From Rhizobium leguminosarum (lineage in GTDB: Bacteria > Pseudomonadota > Alphaproteobacteria > Rhizobiales > Rhizobiaceae): 64,000 nucleotides of DNA. Under the pieces are notes generated by a model that saw only the letters and a list, made by a program, of their open reading frames with translations, was not told the DNA's origin and did not search any database. The stretch spans positions 62,001-126,000 of the forward strand of contig NZ_LWBS01000022.1 in the NCBI RefSeq assembly GCF_001652265.1, given 5' to 3'. Each line of letters opens with the position of its first letter. Position 1 is the first letter of the stretch. A program made the position numbers and the translations under genes. Positions 8,311-15,872 of this stretch are shown piece by piece.

Positions 8311-9867
8311 TCACTCAGCCGCCTCCGCGATCGGCGCCGGCGAAAAATCTTCCGGGAAATGCGTCATGGCGCTCATGACGGGATAGGGCGTGAACCCACC
8401 GAGCGCGCAGAGCGAGCCGAACTTCATCGTATTACAGAGATCGGCAAGCAGCGCCCGGTTCTTCTCCGGCTCGATGCCGTGCGCGATCTTGTCAGCCGTC
8501 TCCACGCCGCGCGTCGAGCCGATGCGGCAGGGCGTGCACTTGCCGCAGCTTTCAACCGCGCAGAATTCCATGGCAAAACGCGCCTGTTTCAGCATATCGG
8601 CCGTGTCGTCGAAGACGACGATGCCGGCATGGCCGATAAGTCCGTCCTTGGCGGCGAAGGCTTCGTAATCGAACGGCGTGTCGAACAGCGCCCGCGGGAA
8701 ATGGGCCCCGAGTGGCCCGCCGACCTGAACCGCCTTGACCGGTCGCCCGGTCGCTGTGCCGCCGCCGATCCCGTCAACGATATCACCGAGCGAGAGACCG
8801 AAGGCGGTCTCATAGAGCCCGCCATATCGGACATTGCCGGCAATCTGCAGCGGAATCGTGCCGCGGGAGCGGCCCATGCCGAAATTCCGATAGAAGGCGG
8901 CGCCCTTGTCCATGATCACGGGCACGGAGGCGAGCGAGATCACGTTGTTGATGACGGTCGGACAGTCAAACAGTCCCTTATGCGCCGGCAGCGGCGGCTT
9001 GGCGCGCACGACGCCGCGCTTGCCTTCGAGGCTGTTGAGCAAGGCGGTCTCCTCGCCGCAGACATAGGCGCCGGCGCCGGTGCGCACCTCGATGTCGAAG
9101 GCGCGCCCCGCGCCGAGCACCGACAGGCCGAGTATGCCTGCCTGTCGCGCGATGCCGATGGCCTCGCTCATCGCCGCGATTGCGTGAGGATATTCCGAAC
9201 GCGTATAGATGAAGCCCTTCGTGGCGCCGGTAGCGAGCCCCGCGATCGCCATGCCTTCGATCAGCACGAAGGGATCGCCCTCCATGATCATCCGGTCGGC
9301 AAAGGTGCCACTATCGCCCTCATCGGCGTTGCAGACGATGTATTTGCGTTCGCCGGCGGCGTCGAGAACGGTCTTCCACTTGATGCCGGTGGGAAAACCG
9401 GCGCCGCCGCGTCCGCGCAGGCCGGAATCGGTGACCTCCTTGACGATATCGGCTGATGTCAGCGAAACGGCGCGGCGAAGACCGGCAAGGCCGCCATGCG
9501 CCTCGTAGTCGGCAAGCGACAGCGGATCGGTGATGCCGCAGCGGGCGAAGGTCAGGCGGGTCTGTGCTTTCAGGAACGGGAGGTCTTCAACCTCCCCCAG
9601 ACAGAGCGGGTGATCGCCGGCGCTCATCATCCCGGCATCGAACAGGGTGGGTACATCCTTTGCCTTGATCGGGCCATAGCCGATGCGCTTGCCGGCGACC
9701 TCGACCTCGACCAGCGGCTCCAGCCAGAACATTCCGCGCGAGCCGTTGCGTACGATTTCAGCATCGAGGCCGCGGGCGGCGATCTCCTGGGCAATCGCCT
9801 TTGCCACGTTTTCGGCCCCGAGCGCCAGAGCAGCGGCGTCGCGCGGAACATAAATCCTGACTGTCAT
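8311..9867 (-). CDS. fdsB: NAD-dependent formate dehydrogenase beta subunit (NADH/FMN)
   Basis: A 518-residue diaphorase subunit related to NuoF/HoxF. It has an N-terminal thioredoxin-like segment, the FMN and NADH site (GLRGRGGAGFPTG), the SLBB region and the [4Fe-4S] motif ESCGKCTPCRIG with a fourth cysteine in GSLCALGG. It passes electrons from FdsA to NAD. The start chosen is ATG 9867: it gives ATGA overlap with fdsG and good spacing to GGAGGT, while the longer frame to 9960 lies inside fdsG. Confidence 0.96.
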   Translation of the reverse strand: MTVRIYVPRDAAALALGAENVAKAIAQEIAARGLDAEIVRNGSRGMFWLEPLVEVEVAGKRIGYGPIKAKDVPTLFDAGMMSAGDHPLCLGEVEDLPFLKAQTRLTFARCGITDPLSLADYEAHGGLAGLRRAVSLTSADIVKEVTDSGLRGRGGAGFPTGIKWKTVLDAAGERKYIVCNADEGDSGTFADRMIMEGDPFVLIEGMAIAGLATGATKGFIYTRSEYPHAIAAMSEAIGIARQAGILGLSVLGAGRAFDIEVRTGAGAYVCGEETALLNSLEGKRGVVRAKPPLPAHKGLFDCPTVINNVISLASVPVIMDKGAAFYRNFGMGRSRGTIPLQIAGNVRYGGLYETAFGLSLGDIVDGIGGGTATGRPVKAVQVGGPLGAHFPRALFDTPFDYEAFAAKDGLIGHAGIVVFDDTADMLKQARFAMEFCAVESCGKCTPCRIGSTRGVETADKIAHGIEPEKNRALLADLCNTMKFGSLCALGGFTPYPVMSAMTHFPEDFSPAPIAEAAE

Positions 9868-10343
9868 CGGCATACCTCCGCAACGAGTTCCGCCGCCAGC
9901 TGATCGTCGACCCGGCCATAGACCTCGCCGTCGAGCATCGCCGACGGCCCGCAGGCGCAAAGCCCGAGACAGTAGACCGGCTCCAGCGTCACGGCGCCGT
10001 CGAGCGTCGTCTGATGAAAATCGATGCCGAGCAGTGTCTTGACGCGCTCGGCCAGCACATCGCCGCCCATCGACTGACAGGCTTCGGCGCGACAGAGCTT
10101 CAGCACGTGCCGGCCGGCGGGATGATCGCGATAATCGTGATAGAAGGTCACCACGCCATGCACCTCGGCACGGGAGAGGTTCAATTCTTCCGCGATGACA
10201 GGTAGGGCTTCCTGCGGCACATAGCCGAACTCTCGCTGAACCTCGTGCAGAATAGGAAGCAGCGGCCCTTCGAGAAAGCGAAGATCAGCGACGATGGCTC
10301 GGGTGCGCACTGCAATATCGCCTTCGGCGATATGAATGGTCAT
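9864..10343 (-). CDS. fdsG: NAD-dependent formate dehydrogenase gamma subunit
   Basis: A 159-residue NuoE-like protein carrying a [2Fe-2S] cluster in a thioredoxin fold. The four ligand cysteines are in LCRAEAC and YCLGLCACG. It is the first gene of the fdsGBA-fdhD-fdsD operon and overlaps fdsB by 4 nt. Candidate LysR-type sites lie 107-137 bp upstream of its ATG. Confidence 0.95.
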   Translation of the reverse strand: MTIHIAEGDIAVRTRAIVADLRFLEGPLLPILHEVQREFGYVPQEALPVIAEELNLSRAEVHGVVTFYHDYRDHPAGRHVLKLCRAEACQSMGGDVLAERVKTLLGIDFHQTTLDGAVTLEPVYCLGLCACGPSAMLDGEVYGRVDDQLAAELVAEVCR

Positions 10344-10449
10344 AAGGCAGCCCTCCCAGCGGCTTGCTCGTTGCGAAATAGCGGGCCTCCCCCGGCCGAG
10401 TGCTATTCAGCAACCACCATCTCAGGGAAGCAGCCGGCGATCAATAAAG

Positions 10450-10480
10450 CTATCTCGTTGCTTGATAGTTTTTTTCTATC
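10450..10480 (-). promoter_or_regulatory. Candidate LysR-type operator of the formate operon
   Basis: Three GATAG/CTATC half-sites: CTATC 10450-10454, GATAG 10464-10468 and CTATC 10476-10480. The last two form a GATAG-N7-CTATC palindrome that fits the LysR-family T-N11-A rule (ATAG-N7-CTAT). The site overlaps the lysR stop codon and lies upstream of fdsG. Binding by the adjacent LysR protein is inferred. Confidence 0.55.
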
Positions 10481-11372
10481 GAAGTTCTTCGTCTTGCACG
10501 AGCACTCTCGCCTCGTGCAGCAAGGCCGAGACAAGCGGCGTGAAGGGCTCACGATAAGGCGCAACAAGGCCGACCAGATGATGCGCCTCCGGCTCGACGA
10601 TCGGGATCATGCGGATTTCCACTGGAAATCCGAAGGATTTTGCAACGTTGCGCGGCATGATGCTCGCCCAGCGTCCAGTCCTGACATGCGAGAACAACAC
10701 GATCATCGAGTTGGATTCGAGCGTCGGATGCGCTGTGGCGCCCGCTTCCGTCAAATGCCGGTTGATGATCCGGCGGTTCTGCATGTCGGCAGTCAATAGG
10801 CAAAGCCGAAGATCGCCGATCTCCCGCCAGGTCACGCTGTCGCGGTCGGACAGCGGGCTGCCTGCAGCCGTGATCAGATTATAGCGCTCGGCATAGAGGG
10901 GAACGGTCGTGACGCGGCCGAGCGGCTCGTTTTCGAGATAGGTGATGCCGGCATCGATTTCGAGGTTTTCGAGCATGCTCAGCACCTGCAGCGAATTCCG
11001 CGAGACGATCGAGAAGGTCACGCCGGGATGCCGCTCCTGAAATGGCGTGGTGATGCGCGACAGCATGGCAAGCGCGGTCGGAATGGCGGCGAGGCGGATG
11101 TGGCCGGAAAGACCGCGGCGCGCGGCGCGCATCTCCTCGCGCATGGTGCGGGCATCGCCGACGATGCGTCGGGCCCATTCGAGCACGCGCTGCCCCTCAG
11201 GCGTCAGCCCCTGGAACCGCGAACCGCGCTGCACCAGCATGACGCCAAGCTGATCCTCGAGCTGCCGGATGGCAGCCGAAAGCGTTGGCTGCGAGATCCC
11301 GCACTCCTCCGCGGCGCGGCCAAAATGCTTTTCATTGGCAAGGGCGATGAAGAATTCCAGCTTGTCGATCAT
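10476..11372 (-). CDS. LysR family transcriptional regulator (formate operon candidate)
   Basis: A 298-residue protein with an N-terminal LysR helix-turn-helix (LEFFIALANEKHFGRAAEECGISQPTLSAAIRQLED, about residues 4-40) and a C-terminal substrate-binding effector domain. It is directly upstream of and co-directional with fdsG. Formate dehydrogenase operons of other proteobacteria also carry a LysR-type FdsR, so that role is likely, but the effector is unknown. Confidence 0.9.
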   Translation of the reverse strand: MIDKLEFFIALANEKHFGRAAEECGISQPTLSAAIRQLEDQLGVMLVQRGSRFQGLTPEGQRVLEWARRIVGDARTMREEMRAARRGLSGHIRLAAIPTALAMLSRITTPFQERHPGVTFSIVSRNSLQVLSMLENLEIDAGITYLENEPLGRVTTVPLYAERYNLITAAGSPLSDRDSVTWREIGDLRLCLLTADMQNRRIINRHLTEAGATAHPTLESNSMIVLFSHVRTGRWASIMPRNVAKSFGFPVEIRMIPIVEPEAHHLVGLVAPYREPFTPLVSALLHEARVLVQDEELR

Positions 11373-11453
11373 CCGGTCTCCCGATCCGGCATGACATCAT
11401 CCGGGTCAGTTCATCTTTGACGCAGCAGCGGTGCTCCGCAAGGGCGGTCTCTA

Positions 11454-11566
11454 GATCAGGATGATTTTAGGCCCGATCGGCCTAAAATCTGAATCCTGAT
11501 CTAAATCAAACAAATAGAGCATGATGTCGTCCGAAAACCGCGCACACTTTTCGGCATCATGCTCTA
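11454..11566. repeat. RIME-like element, two palindromes
   Basis: Near-copy of the element at 1721: TTTTAGGCC/GGCCTAAAA palindrome followed by AGAGCATGATG ... CATCATGCTCT. Its last bases (CTA at 11564-11566) are the TAG stop of the arsR gene on the minus strand. It fills the gap between that gene and the LysR gene. Confidence 0.88.
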
Positions 11567-11905
11567 ACTGTTTTCTGCAGCCGGAAAAAGATCGAACAGC
11601 GATTCGAGGAAGGCAAGCACGCTGACATTGCCGATGCTGTAATAAACCAGCCGGCCCTGACGGCGCGTATGGACCAGGCCTTCGAGCCTTAACCGCGCCA
11701 GTTGCTGCGAGACCATTGCCTGCTGTATGCCGAGGATATTTTCGATTTCACTCACCGTCCGCTCCTCGTTCGCCAGTATGCAGAGGATCAGAAGTCGGGT
11801 CTGGTGCGCTAGCGCTTTCAGCAGATCGCTCGCTTCGTGGGCTTCTCCAGCGAGTTTGTGCAATTCCTGGCCGGTCATCCCCGGCTCGGGTTTGGGCAAC
11901 GGCAT
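11564..11905 (-). CDS. ArsR family winged-helix repressor
   Basis: A 113-residue ArsR protein (from the ATG at 11905) with the winged helix LLKALAHQTRLLILCILANEERTVSEIENILGI, then QQAMVSQQLARLRLEGLV as recognition helix. It has a cysteine at the LCIL position, seen in the BigR/SqrR-like redox or sulfide-sensing group, but only one such cysteine is obvious, so the signal is uncertain. The open frame runs on to 12007, but the ATG at 11905 is favoured because a palindromic operator and AT-rich promoter DNA lie just upstream. The stop codon is supplied by the RIME element. Confidence 0.85.
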   Translation of the reverse strand: MPLPKPEPGMTGQELHKLAGEAHEASDLLKALAHQTRLLILCILANEERTVSEIENILGIQQAMVSQQLARLRLEGLVHTRRQGRLVYYSIGNVSVLAFLESLFDLFPAAENS

Positions 11906-11952
11906 TCTGTATCTCGGAAGGGAGGCGATGAGGTAGATCAGCACAATAGCAT

Positions 11953-11968
11953 ATTCGCAAAAGCGAAT
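11953..11968 (-). promoter_or_regulatory. Palindromic operator candidate upstream of the ArsR gene
   Basis: Perfect inverted repeat ATTCGC-AAAA-GCGAAT, 48 bp upstream of the preferred arsR start and 41 bp downstream of the SDR stop codon, in AT-rich DNA. Position fits ArsR autorepression. Confidence 0.5.
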
Positions 11969-12008
11969 TGGTCGAAAGTGATGAAATGCCAAAAAAGGTC
12001 CAAGCAAA

Positions 12009-12833
12009 TCAGCAGATAAGCTGACCGCCGTTGATCTCGATCACCTGTCCGGTGATGTAGCCCGAGAGCGAGGGGGCGGCCAGGAACAGATAGGCGGGAG
12101 CGCAGTCCTCCGCCGTGCCGAGCCGCTGCAGGGGGATGGATTTTCTCGTCTGCTCAAGCTTTTCGCGGGAGGAATAGCGCTCATGGAATTCCGTCTCGAT
12201 CGTTCCTGGCGACACGCAATTGACGCGGATTCCGTCCGGTGCAAGCTCACGGGCAAGCGCCTTGGAATAGGTCGCAACGAAGGCTTTCGAGGCTGAATAG
12301 ATCGAAGAACCGGGGCTGCCGCCGGTCAGCGCCGAAATCGAAACCGTGTTGACGATGGCAGCGCCTTCAGCCGCCTTCAACGCCGGCAGCAGCGCCCGCG
12401 TCAGCGCCACCACCGATGTCTGGTTGAGCCGCACGATCGCCTCATATTCTGCGTCGGTGAGCGTGGCAGCGGGAAAACGGCCAAGCATGGTGCCGGCATT
12501 GTTGACGAGCACATGGACCCTGTCGAAGAAGGCGAGAGCATCTTCAGCAAATTGCGCTGCCCCGCCGACTGCAGAGAAATCGGCGTGCAGCAAAAGCGCC
12601 CGTCTTTCGGATTCAGCCGTCAGCAGGAAATCCGGCAGGTCGCGTCCCGGCTTTCGCCCGGTATGGACGATCACCTTCGCGCCGCAGTCCAGGAACTGCC
12701 GGACCACCTCTAGGCCGATGCCGCGACCGCCGCCGGTCACGACCACATTGCGATTTTCGAATAGTCTGGGATGGAACACGAAGCCGTCCTCCTCGCGGAC
12801 AGTGCCGCCGGTTGCGTCATTCGCCCTTAACAT
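12009..12833 (-). CDS. Short-chain dehydrogenase/reductase
   Basis: A 274-residue classical SDR. The Rossmann motif VVVTGGGRGIG is at about residues 29-39, NNAG at about 109, the catalytic Ser in NTVSISALTG and the YSASK active site follow, and the C terminus has the usual GYITGQVIEINGGQ. An N-terminal extension of about 25 residues precedes the fold; no strong ribosome-binding site is seen at ATG 12833. It lies 63 bp after the SoxR-type gene, so it may be co-transcribed with it. Substrate unknown. Confidence 0.88.
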   Translation of the reverse strand: MLRANDATGGTVREEDGFVFHPRLFENRNVVVTGGGRGIGLEVVRQFLDCGAKVIVHTGRKPGRDLPDFLLTAESERRALLLHADFSAVGGAAQFAEDALAFFDRVHVLVNNAGTMLGRFPAATLTDAEYEAIVRLNQTSVVALTRALLPALKAAEGAAIVNTVSISALTGGSPGSSIYSASKAFVATYSKALARELAPDGIRVNCVSPGTIETEFHERYSSREKLEQTRKSIPLQRLGTAEDCAPAYLFLAAPSLSGYITGQVIEINGGQLIC

Positions 12834-12896
12834 ATGAGCGCGCCGACCGAAAGAAAGGCGCGCATCGATCTTTCCGGAAAGACTTCCGGCGGAAGA

Positions 12897-13361
12897 TTAG
12901 CTTTCGGCCTCCAGAAGCCGCGCGCCTGGCCCTTCCTTGCCGAGCCGGTCGCAGGGATTGCGCAACGGACAGCTTTCGATCGACAGGCAGCCGCAGCCGA
13001 TGCAGCCGGTCAGACGGTCGCGCAGCAGGCTAAGCCGCCTGATTCGCGCGTCGAGATCATCCTTCCAGCGCGCCGAAAGCGTCTGCCAGTCGGCGACGGT
13101 CGGCGTGCGCCCCTGCGGCAGGGACGTGAACGCCGCCTGGATTTCCGAAAGCGGAATGCCGACACGCTGCGCCACCTTGATGATGCCGAGCCGGCGAAGT
13201 ACATCGCGCCCATAGCGCCGCTGATTGCCCCGGGAGCGGATGCTCGAGATCAGCCCCTTGGTCTCGTAAAAATGCAGCGCCGAGACGGCCAGGCCGCTGC
13301 GCTCCGCCACTTCACCGACCGTCAGGAGCTTGCCGAGCGGCGCTGCAGGAATTGTATCCAT
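12897..13361 (-). CDS. soxR: SoxR-type MerR family redox regulator
   Basis: A 154-residue MerR protein. The N-terminal helix-turn-helix ([26 protein letters not shown]) is followed by a dimer helix and the SoxR [2Fe-2S] motif [12 protein letters not shown] (C-x2-C-x-C-x5-C) near residues 119-130. It senses redox-cycling compounds or superoxide through that cluster. A near-ideal SoxR box lies between it and the divergent FMN reductase, so the reductase is its most likely target. Confidence 0.95.
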   Translation of the reverse strand: MDTIPAAPLGKLLTVGEVAERSGLAVSALHFYETKGLISSIRSRGNQRRYGRDVLRRLGIIKVAQRVGIPLSEIQAAFTSLPQGRTPTVADWQTLSARWKDDLDARIRRLSLLRDRLTGCIGCGCLSIESCPLRNPCDRLGKEGPGARLLEAES

Positions 13362-13367
13362 CGCCTC

Positions 13368-13398
13368 TTGACCTCAATATTAGTTGAGGTTTTATAAC
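13368..13398 (+). promoter_or_regulatory. SoxR-box promoter of the FMN reductase gene
   Basis: SoxR box CCTCAA-TATTAG-TTGAGG at 13372-13389. It sits between TTGACC (-35, 13368-13373) and TATAAC (-10, 13393-13398), with a 19-bp spacer. Overlong spacers of 19-20 bp are the hallmark of MerR/SoxR-activated promoters, and the orientation points to the reductase at 13445. Confidence 0.85.
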
Positions 13399-13444
13399 CG
13401 TTGCTCCTGCAATCGTAAAGTCCAATCGCAACAAGGAGCAACGC

Positions 13445-14041
13445 ATGCAAACACCCACCAGGTTGGCTGTCATCTACGGGAGCACGAGAGAGGGCCGCAT
13501 CTGCGACCGGGTGGTCAAATGGCTGACGCAGGAGCTCGTCCGCTTCCCGCAATTTGATATCGACATCATCGACCCGCTCGATTTCGCGCTGCCGGTCAAC
13601 CGTGACATGACGCACCCCGAAATCGACAGGCTCGCCGGGCGACTTGGCATGGCCGACGCCTTCATCATCGTCACGCCAGAATACAATCACAGCTTCACCG
13701 CCTCGTTGAAGTCGATCATCGATTTCTTCTTCGAGCCCTGGCAGGGCAAGCCGGTCGCCTTCGTTTCCTATGGCGGCATATCGGGCGGCCTGCGCGCCGT
13801 CGAACAGCTGCGGCTCGTCTTTGCCGAACTCCACGCCGTCACGATCCGCGATTCGGTGAGCTTTGCCGCACCTTGGAACTGCTTCAACCCGGACGGGCGG
13901 CTCGACAATCCCGCCGATGCACTGCGTTTGCTCGATCGGATGATGGCGAGGCTGGAATGGTGGACGCGGGCACTCGTCACTGCCCGCAGCGATCGTCCCT
14001 ATGCCGAAATGGAGCGCCGCGCGTCTTTTCAGACGCGCTAA
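13445..14041 (+). CDS. NADPH-dependent FMN reductase family flavoprotein
   Basis: A 198-residue flavodoxin-fold reductase with the FMN phosphate loop GSTREGR (about residues 13-19), the TPEYNHS motif (about 77-83) and SYGGISGG (about 108-115). The family includes quinone, azo and chromate reductases; the SoxR promoter suggests a role in redox-cycler defence. AAGGAG lies ahead of ATG 13445. The last eight residues and the stop are encoded by a dispersed repeat. Confidence 0.9.
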   Translation: MQTPTRLAVIYGSTREGRICDRVVKWLTQELVRFPQFDIDIIDPLDFALPVNRDMTHPEIDRLAGRLGMADAFIIVTPEYNHSFTASLKSIIDFFFEPWQGKPVAFVSYGGISGGLRAVEQLRLVFAELHAVTIRDSVSFAAPWNCFNPDGRLDNPADALRLLDRMMARLEWWTRALVTARSDRPYAEMERRASFQTR

Positions 14042-14113
14042 GGACGCTCTATCACTTTGAATCTGCGGATAATCCTTTCCGAAAATCGATTCCGATTTTC
14101 GGGGTTATGCGCT
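14015..14113. repeat. Second family of dispersed palindromic repeat (GCGCGTCT type)
   Basis: Palindrome GCGCGTCT-TTTC-AGACGCGC at 14019-14038, then AAGGACGCTCTATCACTTTG, then a second palindrome CCGAAAATCG/CGATTTTCGG at 14079-14102. The first half recurs at 14984. It encodes the C terminus of the FMN reductase and could also act as a transcript end. Confidence 0.75.
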
Positions 14114-14169
14114 AGCCGCCTGAGGCAGGAAGCTCCGGTTCCGTTCCCGGCAGGTACGGAACCATTGGG

Positions 14170-14204
14170 AACACCCGGGCAGGACCTCCGTCCGGGTGTT
14201 TTCC
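14170..14204 (+). terminator. Probable terminator between FMN reductase and the TPP riboswitch
   Basis: Stem AACACCCGG (14170-14178) with CCGGGTGTT (14192-14200) and a short T run. It would insulate the thiamine operon from the upstream gene. Confidence 0.6.
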
Positions 14205-14293
14205 GTCACCTCAGCTTCATTCCGACCGCGCGGACGGGTTCGCAATTTTGCGGTTGCGGGGAGAAAACCCCGGTGATAGTTTCCGCGCAAATA

Positions 14294-14384
14294 ACAGGGG
14301 AGCTCCGTATCGCCGGGGCTGAGATGTGAGGCGCAAGCCTCTGGACCCTTCAAAGCTGATCTGGGTAATGCCAGCGGAGCGAGG
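14294..14384 (+). promoter_or_regulatory. TPP riboswitch (THI element)
   Basis: The conserved blocks of the thiamine pyrophosphate aptamer are present in order: CAGGGGAGC at 14295, GGGGCTGAGATG with CTGAGA at 14319-14324, a variable hairpin, ACCCTTCAAAGCTGAT, and CTGGGTAATGCCAGCG ending near 14376. The closing strand runs into the GAGG ribosome-binding site (14381-14384), and the ykoF ATG is at 14390. No separate terminator lies between aptamer and start, so control is probably at translation initiation. Confidence 0.93.
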
Positions 14385-14389
14385 TTCAG

Positions 14390-15022
14390 ATGTTCTCAGG
14401 CGCACAAGTGTCACTCTATCCGATGTCCGGCAATTTCGTCGGCATCATTCTCGATGCCGTCAAGGCGCTCGATCCCTATCGCGACCGGCTGCGCATCGAG
14501 ACCGATGACATCTCCACGCTGCTGGTCGGCCCGCCTGACATTCTCTTCGCCGCGATGCATGATCTATTCGTCGCCGCCGCAAAGACCGGCGAGCATTGCG
14601 TGCTATCCGCCGCCGTTTCACGCGGCTGCCCCGGCGAGCCCGACGATGCCATCTGCGGCGTCAACCCTTCCCCCAGTCAGGCGGAGCCGCTTGCCGAGCG
14701 CATAAGAGCCGCACTTGCCGCCGTTGACATCACCACTGAGAGCGGACAGCCGACCGCTGCGCAATTCTCGCTCTACGTCATGGGCGCCGGTACCCATATG
14801 GACGAGATCTATGGCTGCATCGACTTCCTGAAGCGCTCCGGCACTTTCGACCGCGCCAAGAATTTCTGCACCAGGCTTTCTGGCGATGCCGGCGCGGTCT
14901 TCGCTACCATTCGTGAGGCCTTCTGTCGCTTCGGCGACCCCGAAGGGCATGTGACCCTCGACATCACGGTGTCGGCCAATACAACGCCGCGCGTCTTTTC
15001 AGACGCGCAAAGGACGCTGTAG
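14390..15022 (+). CDS. YkoF-family thiamine/HMP-binding protein
   Basis: A 210-residue protein with two tandem YkoF-like ferredoxin-fold repeats: the first from about residue 5 (AQVSLYPMSGNFVGIILDAVKAL), the second from about residue 124 (AQFSLYVMGAGTHMDEIYGCIDFL). YkoF proteins bind thiamine or hydroxymethylpyrimidine. It is the first gene under the TPP riboswitch, followed by an ABC importer, which matches that role. It has no signal peptide, so it is probably cytoplasmic. About the last 13 residues and the stop come from a dispersed repeat. Confidence 0.88.
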   Translation: MFSGAQVSLYPMSGNFVGIILDAVKALDPYRDRLRIETDDISTLLVGPPDILFAAMHDLFVAAAKTGEHCVLSAAVSRGCPGEPDDAICGVNPSPSQAEPLAERIRAALAAVDITTESGQPTAAQFSLYVMGAGTHMDEIYGCIDFLKRSGTFDRAKNFCTRLSGDAGAVFATIREAFCRFGDPEGHVTLDITVSANTTPRVFSDAQRTL

Positions 15023-15040
15023 CACCTTAAATTTGCTGCC
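14984..15040. repeat. Partial copy of the GCGCGTCT-type repeat
   Basis: GCGCGTCT-TTTC-AGACGCGC at 14989-15008 and AAGGACGCTGTAGCAC after it, matching 14015-14060. The second palindrome of the longer copy is missing or diverged. It is read in a different frame from the 14015 copy and encodes the YkoF C terminus. Confidence 0.72.
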
Positions 15041-15065
15041 GACGAAAGCTTGAAATCGAACGCTG

Positions 15066-15872
15066 ATGACACTGTCAAAACCATCGGATTCGCGCCTTGC
15101 CGCGCTCCGCGCCTCTCTCTACCGGGGCATACCCGCCTTGCTTGCCGGCTGCGTTTTTTTGGCGGCGTGGGAACTCTATGTCGATCTTTCCGGCATCAAA
15201 CCATCCATCCTGCCGGCGCCTTCGCGCATCGTCATCCAGGGCTGGCTGAACCGCGAGGCGCTGATCGCCAATACCTGGCCGACGCTCGGCGCGACACTCG
15301 GAGGTTTCGCCCTGTCGCTTGCCTTCGCCTTCGCCGCCTCGATCCTCATGGATTTCGTACCCTTCATGCGCCGGGCATTGCTGCCGATCTTCATCACCAG
15401 TCAGACCCTGCCGCTGGTGGCGATCGCGCCCCTCGTCGTCCTCTGGTTCGGTTTCGGCCTGTTGCCGAAGATCCTGCTTGTGGCGCTCGTCACCTTCTTC
15501 CCACTGCTCGTCGCCTTGCTGCAGGGCTATGAATCGACCGACCGTGACATCACCGAATTGCTGAATTCGATGAAGGCGAGCCGCTGGCGCATTTTCCGCC
15601 TGGCACGGCTTCCCTCCTCGCTGCCCTATTTCTTCGCCGGTCTGCGGATCTCGATCACTTATGCCGTCGTCGGCGCGATCTTTGCCGAATATGCCGGCGC
15701 CGCCCGCGGCCTCGGCATCTATATCCTCAATGCCAAGAACAATTTTCGTCCCGATCTCGTGCTCGCCGCCGTCATCGTCAGCGCCATGCTGACACTCGGC
15801 CTCTTCGGAGCGACGCTGATGATCCAGCGCCTCATCATGCCCTGGCAACCATCCGGGGAGCGGCGCCGATGA
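15066..15872 (+). CDS. thiX: ABC transporter permease, thiamine precursor import
   Basis: A 268-residue inner-membrane permease of the BPD/SsuC type with about six membrane segments and the EAA loop LLNSMKASRWRIFRLARLPSSLPYFFAGL near residues 158-186. Riboswitch control and the neighbouring YkoF and NMT1-type binding protein point to hydroxymethylpyrimidine or a breakdown product (formylaminopyrimidine) as substrate, as in ThiXYZ systems. It overlaps thiZ by ATGA. Confidence 0.85.
   Translation: MTLSKPSDSRLAALRASLYRGIPALLAGCVFLAAWELYVDLSGIKPSILPAPSRIVIQGWLNREALIANTWPTLGATLGGFALSLAFAFAASILMDFVPFMRRALLPIFITSQTLPLVAIAPLVVLWFGFGLLPKILLVALVTFFPLLVALLQGYESTDRDITELLNSMKASRWRIFRLARLPSSLPYFFAGLRISITYAVVGAIFAEYAGAARGLGIYILNAKNNFRPDLVLAAVIVSAMLTLGLFGATLMIQRLIMPWQPSGERRR

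Noticed and set aside
13445..14041. ArsH-type organoarsenical oxidase, suggested by the nearby ArsR gene
   Set aside because: The flavoprotein is under a SoxR promoter, separated from the ArsR gene by two genes, and lacks the longer N terminus of ArsH.
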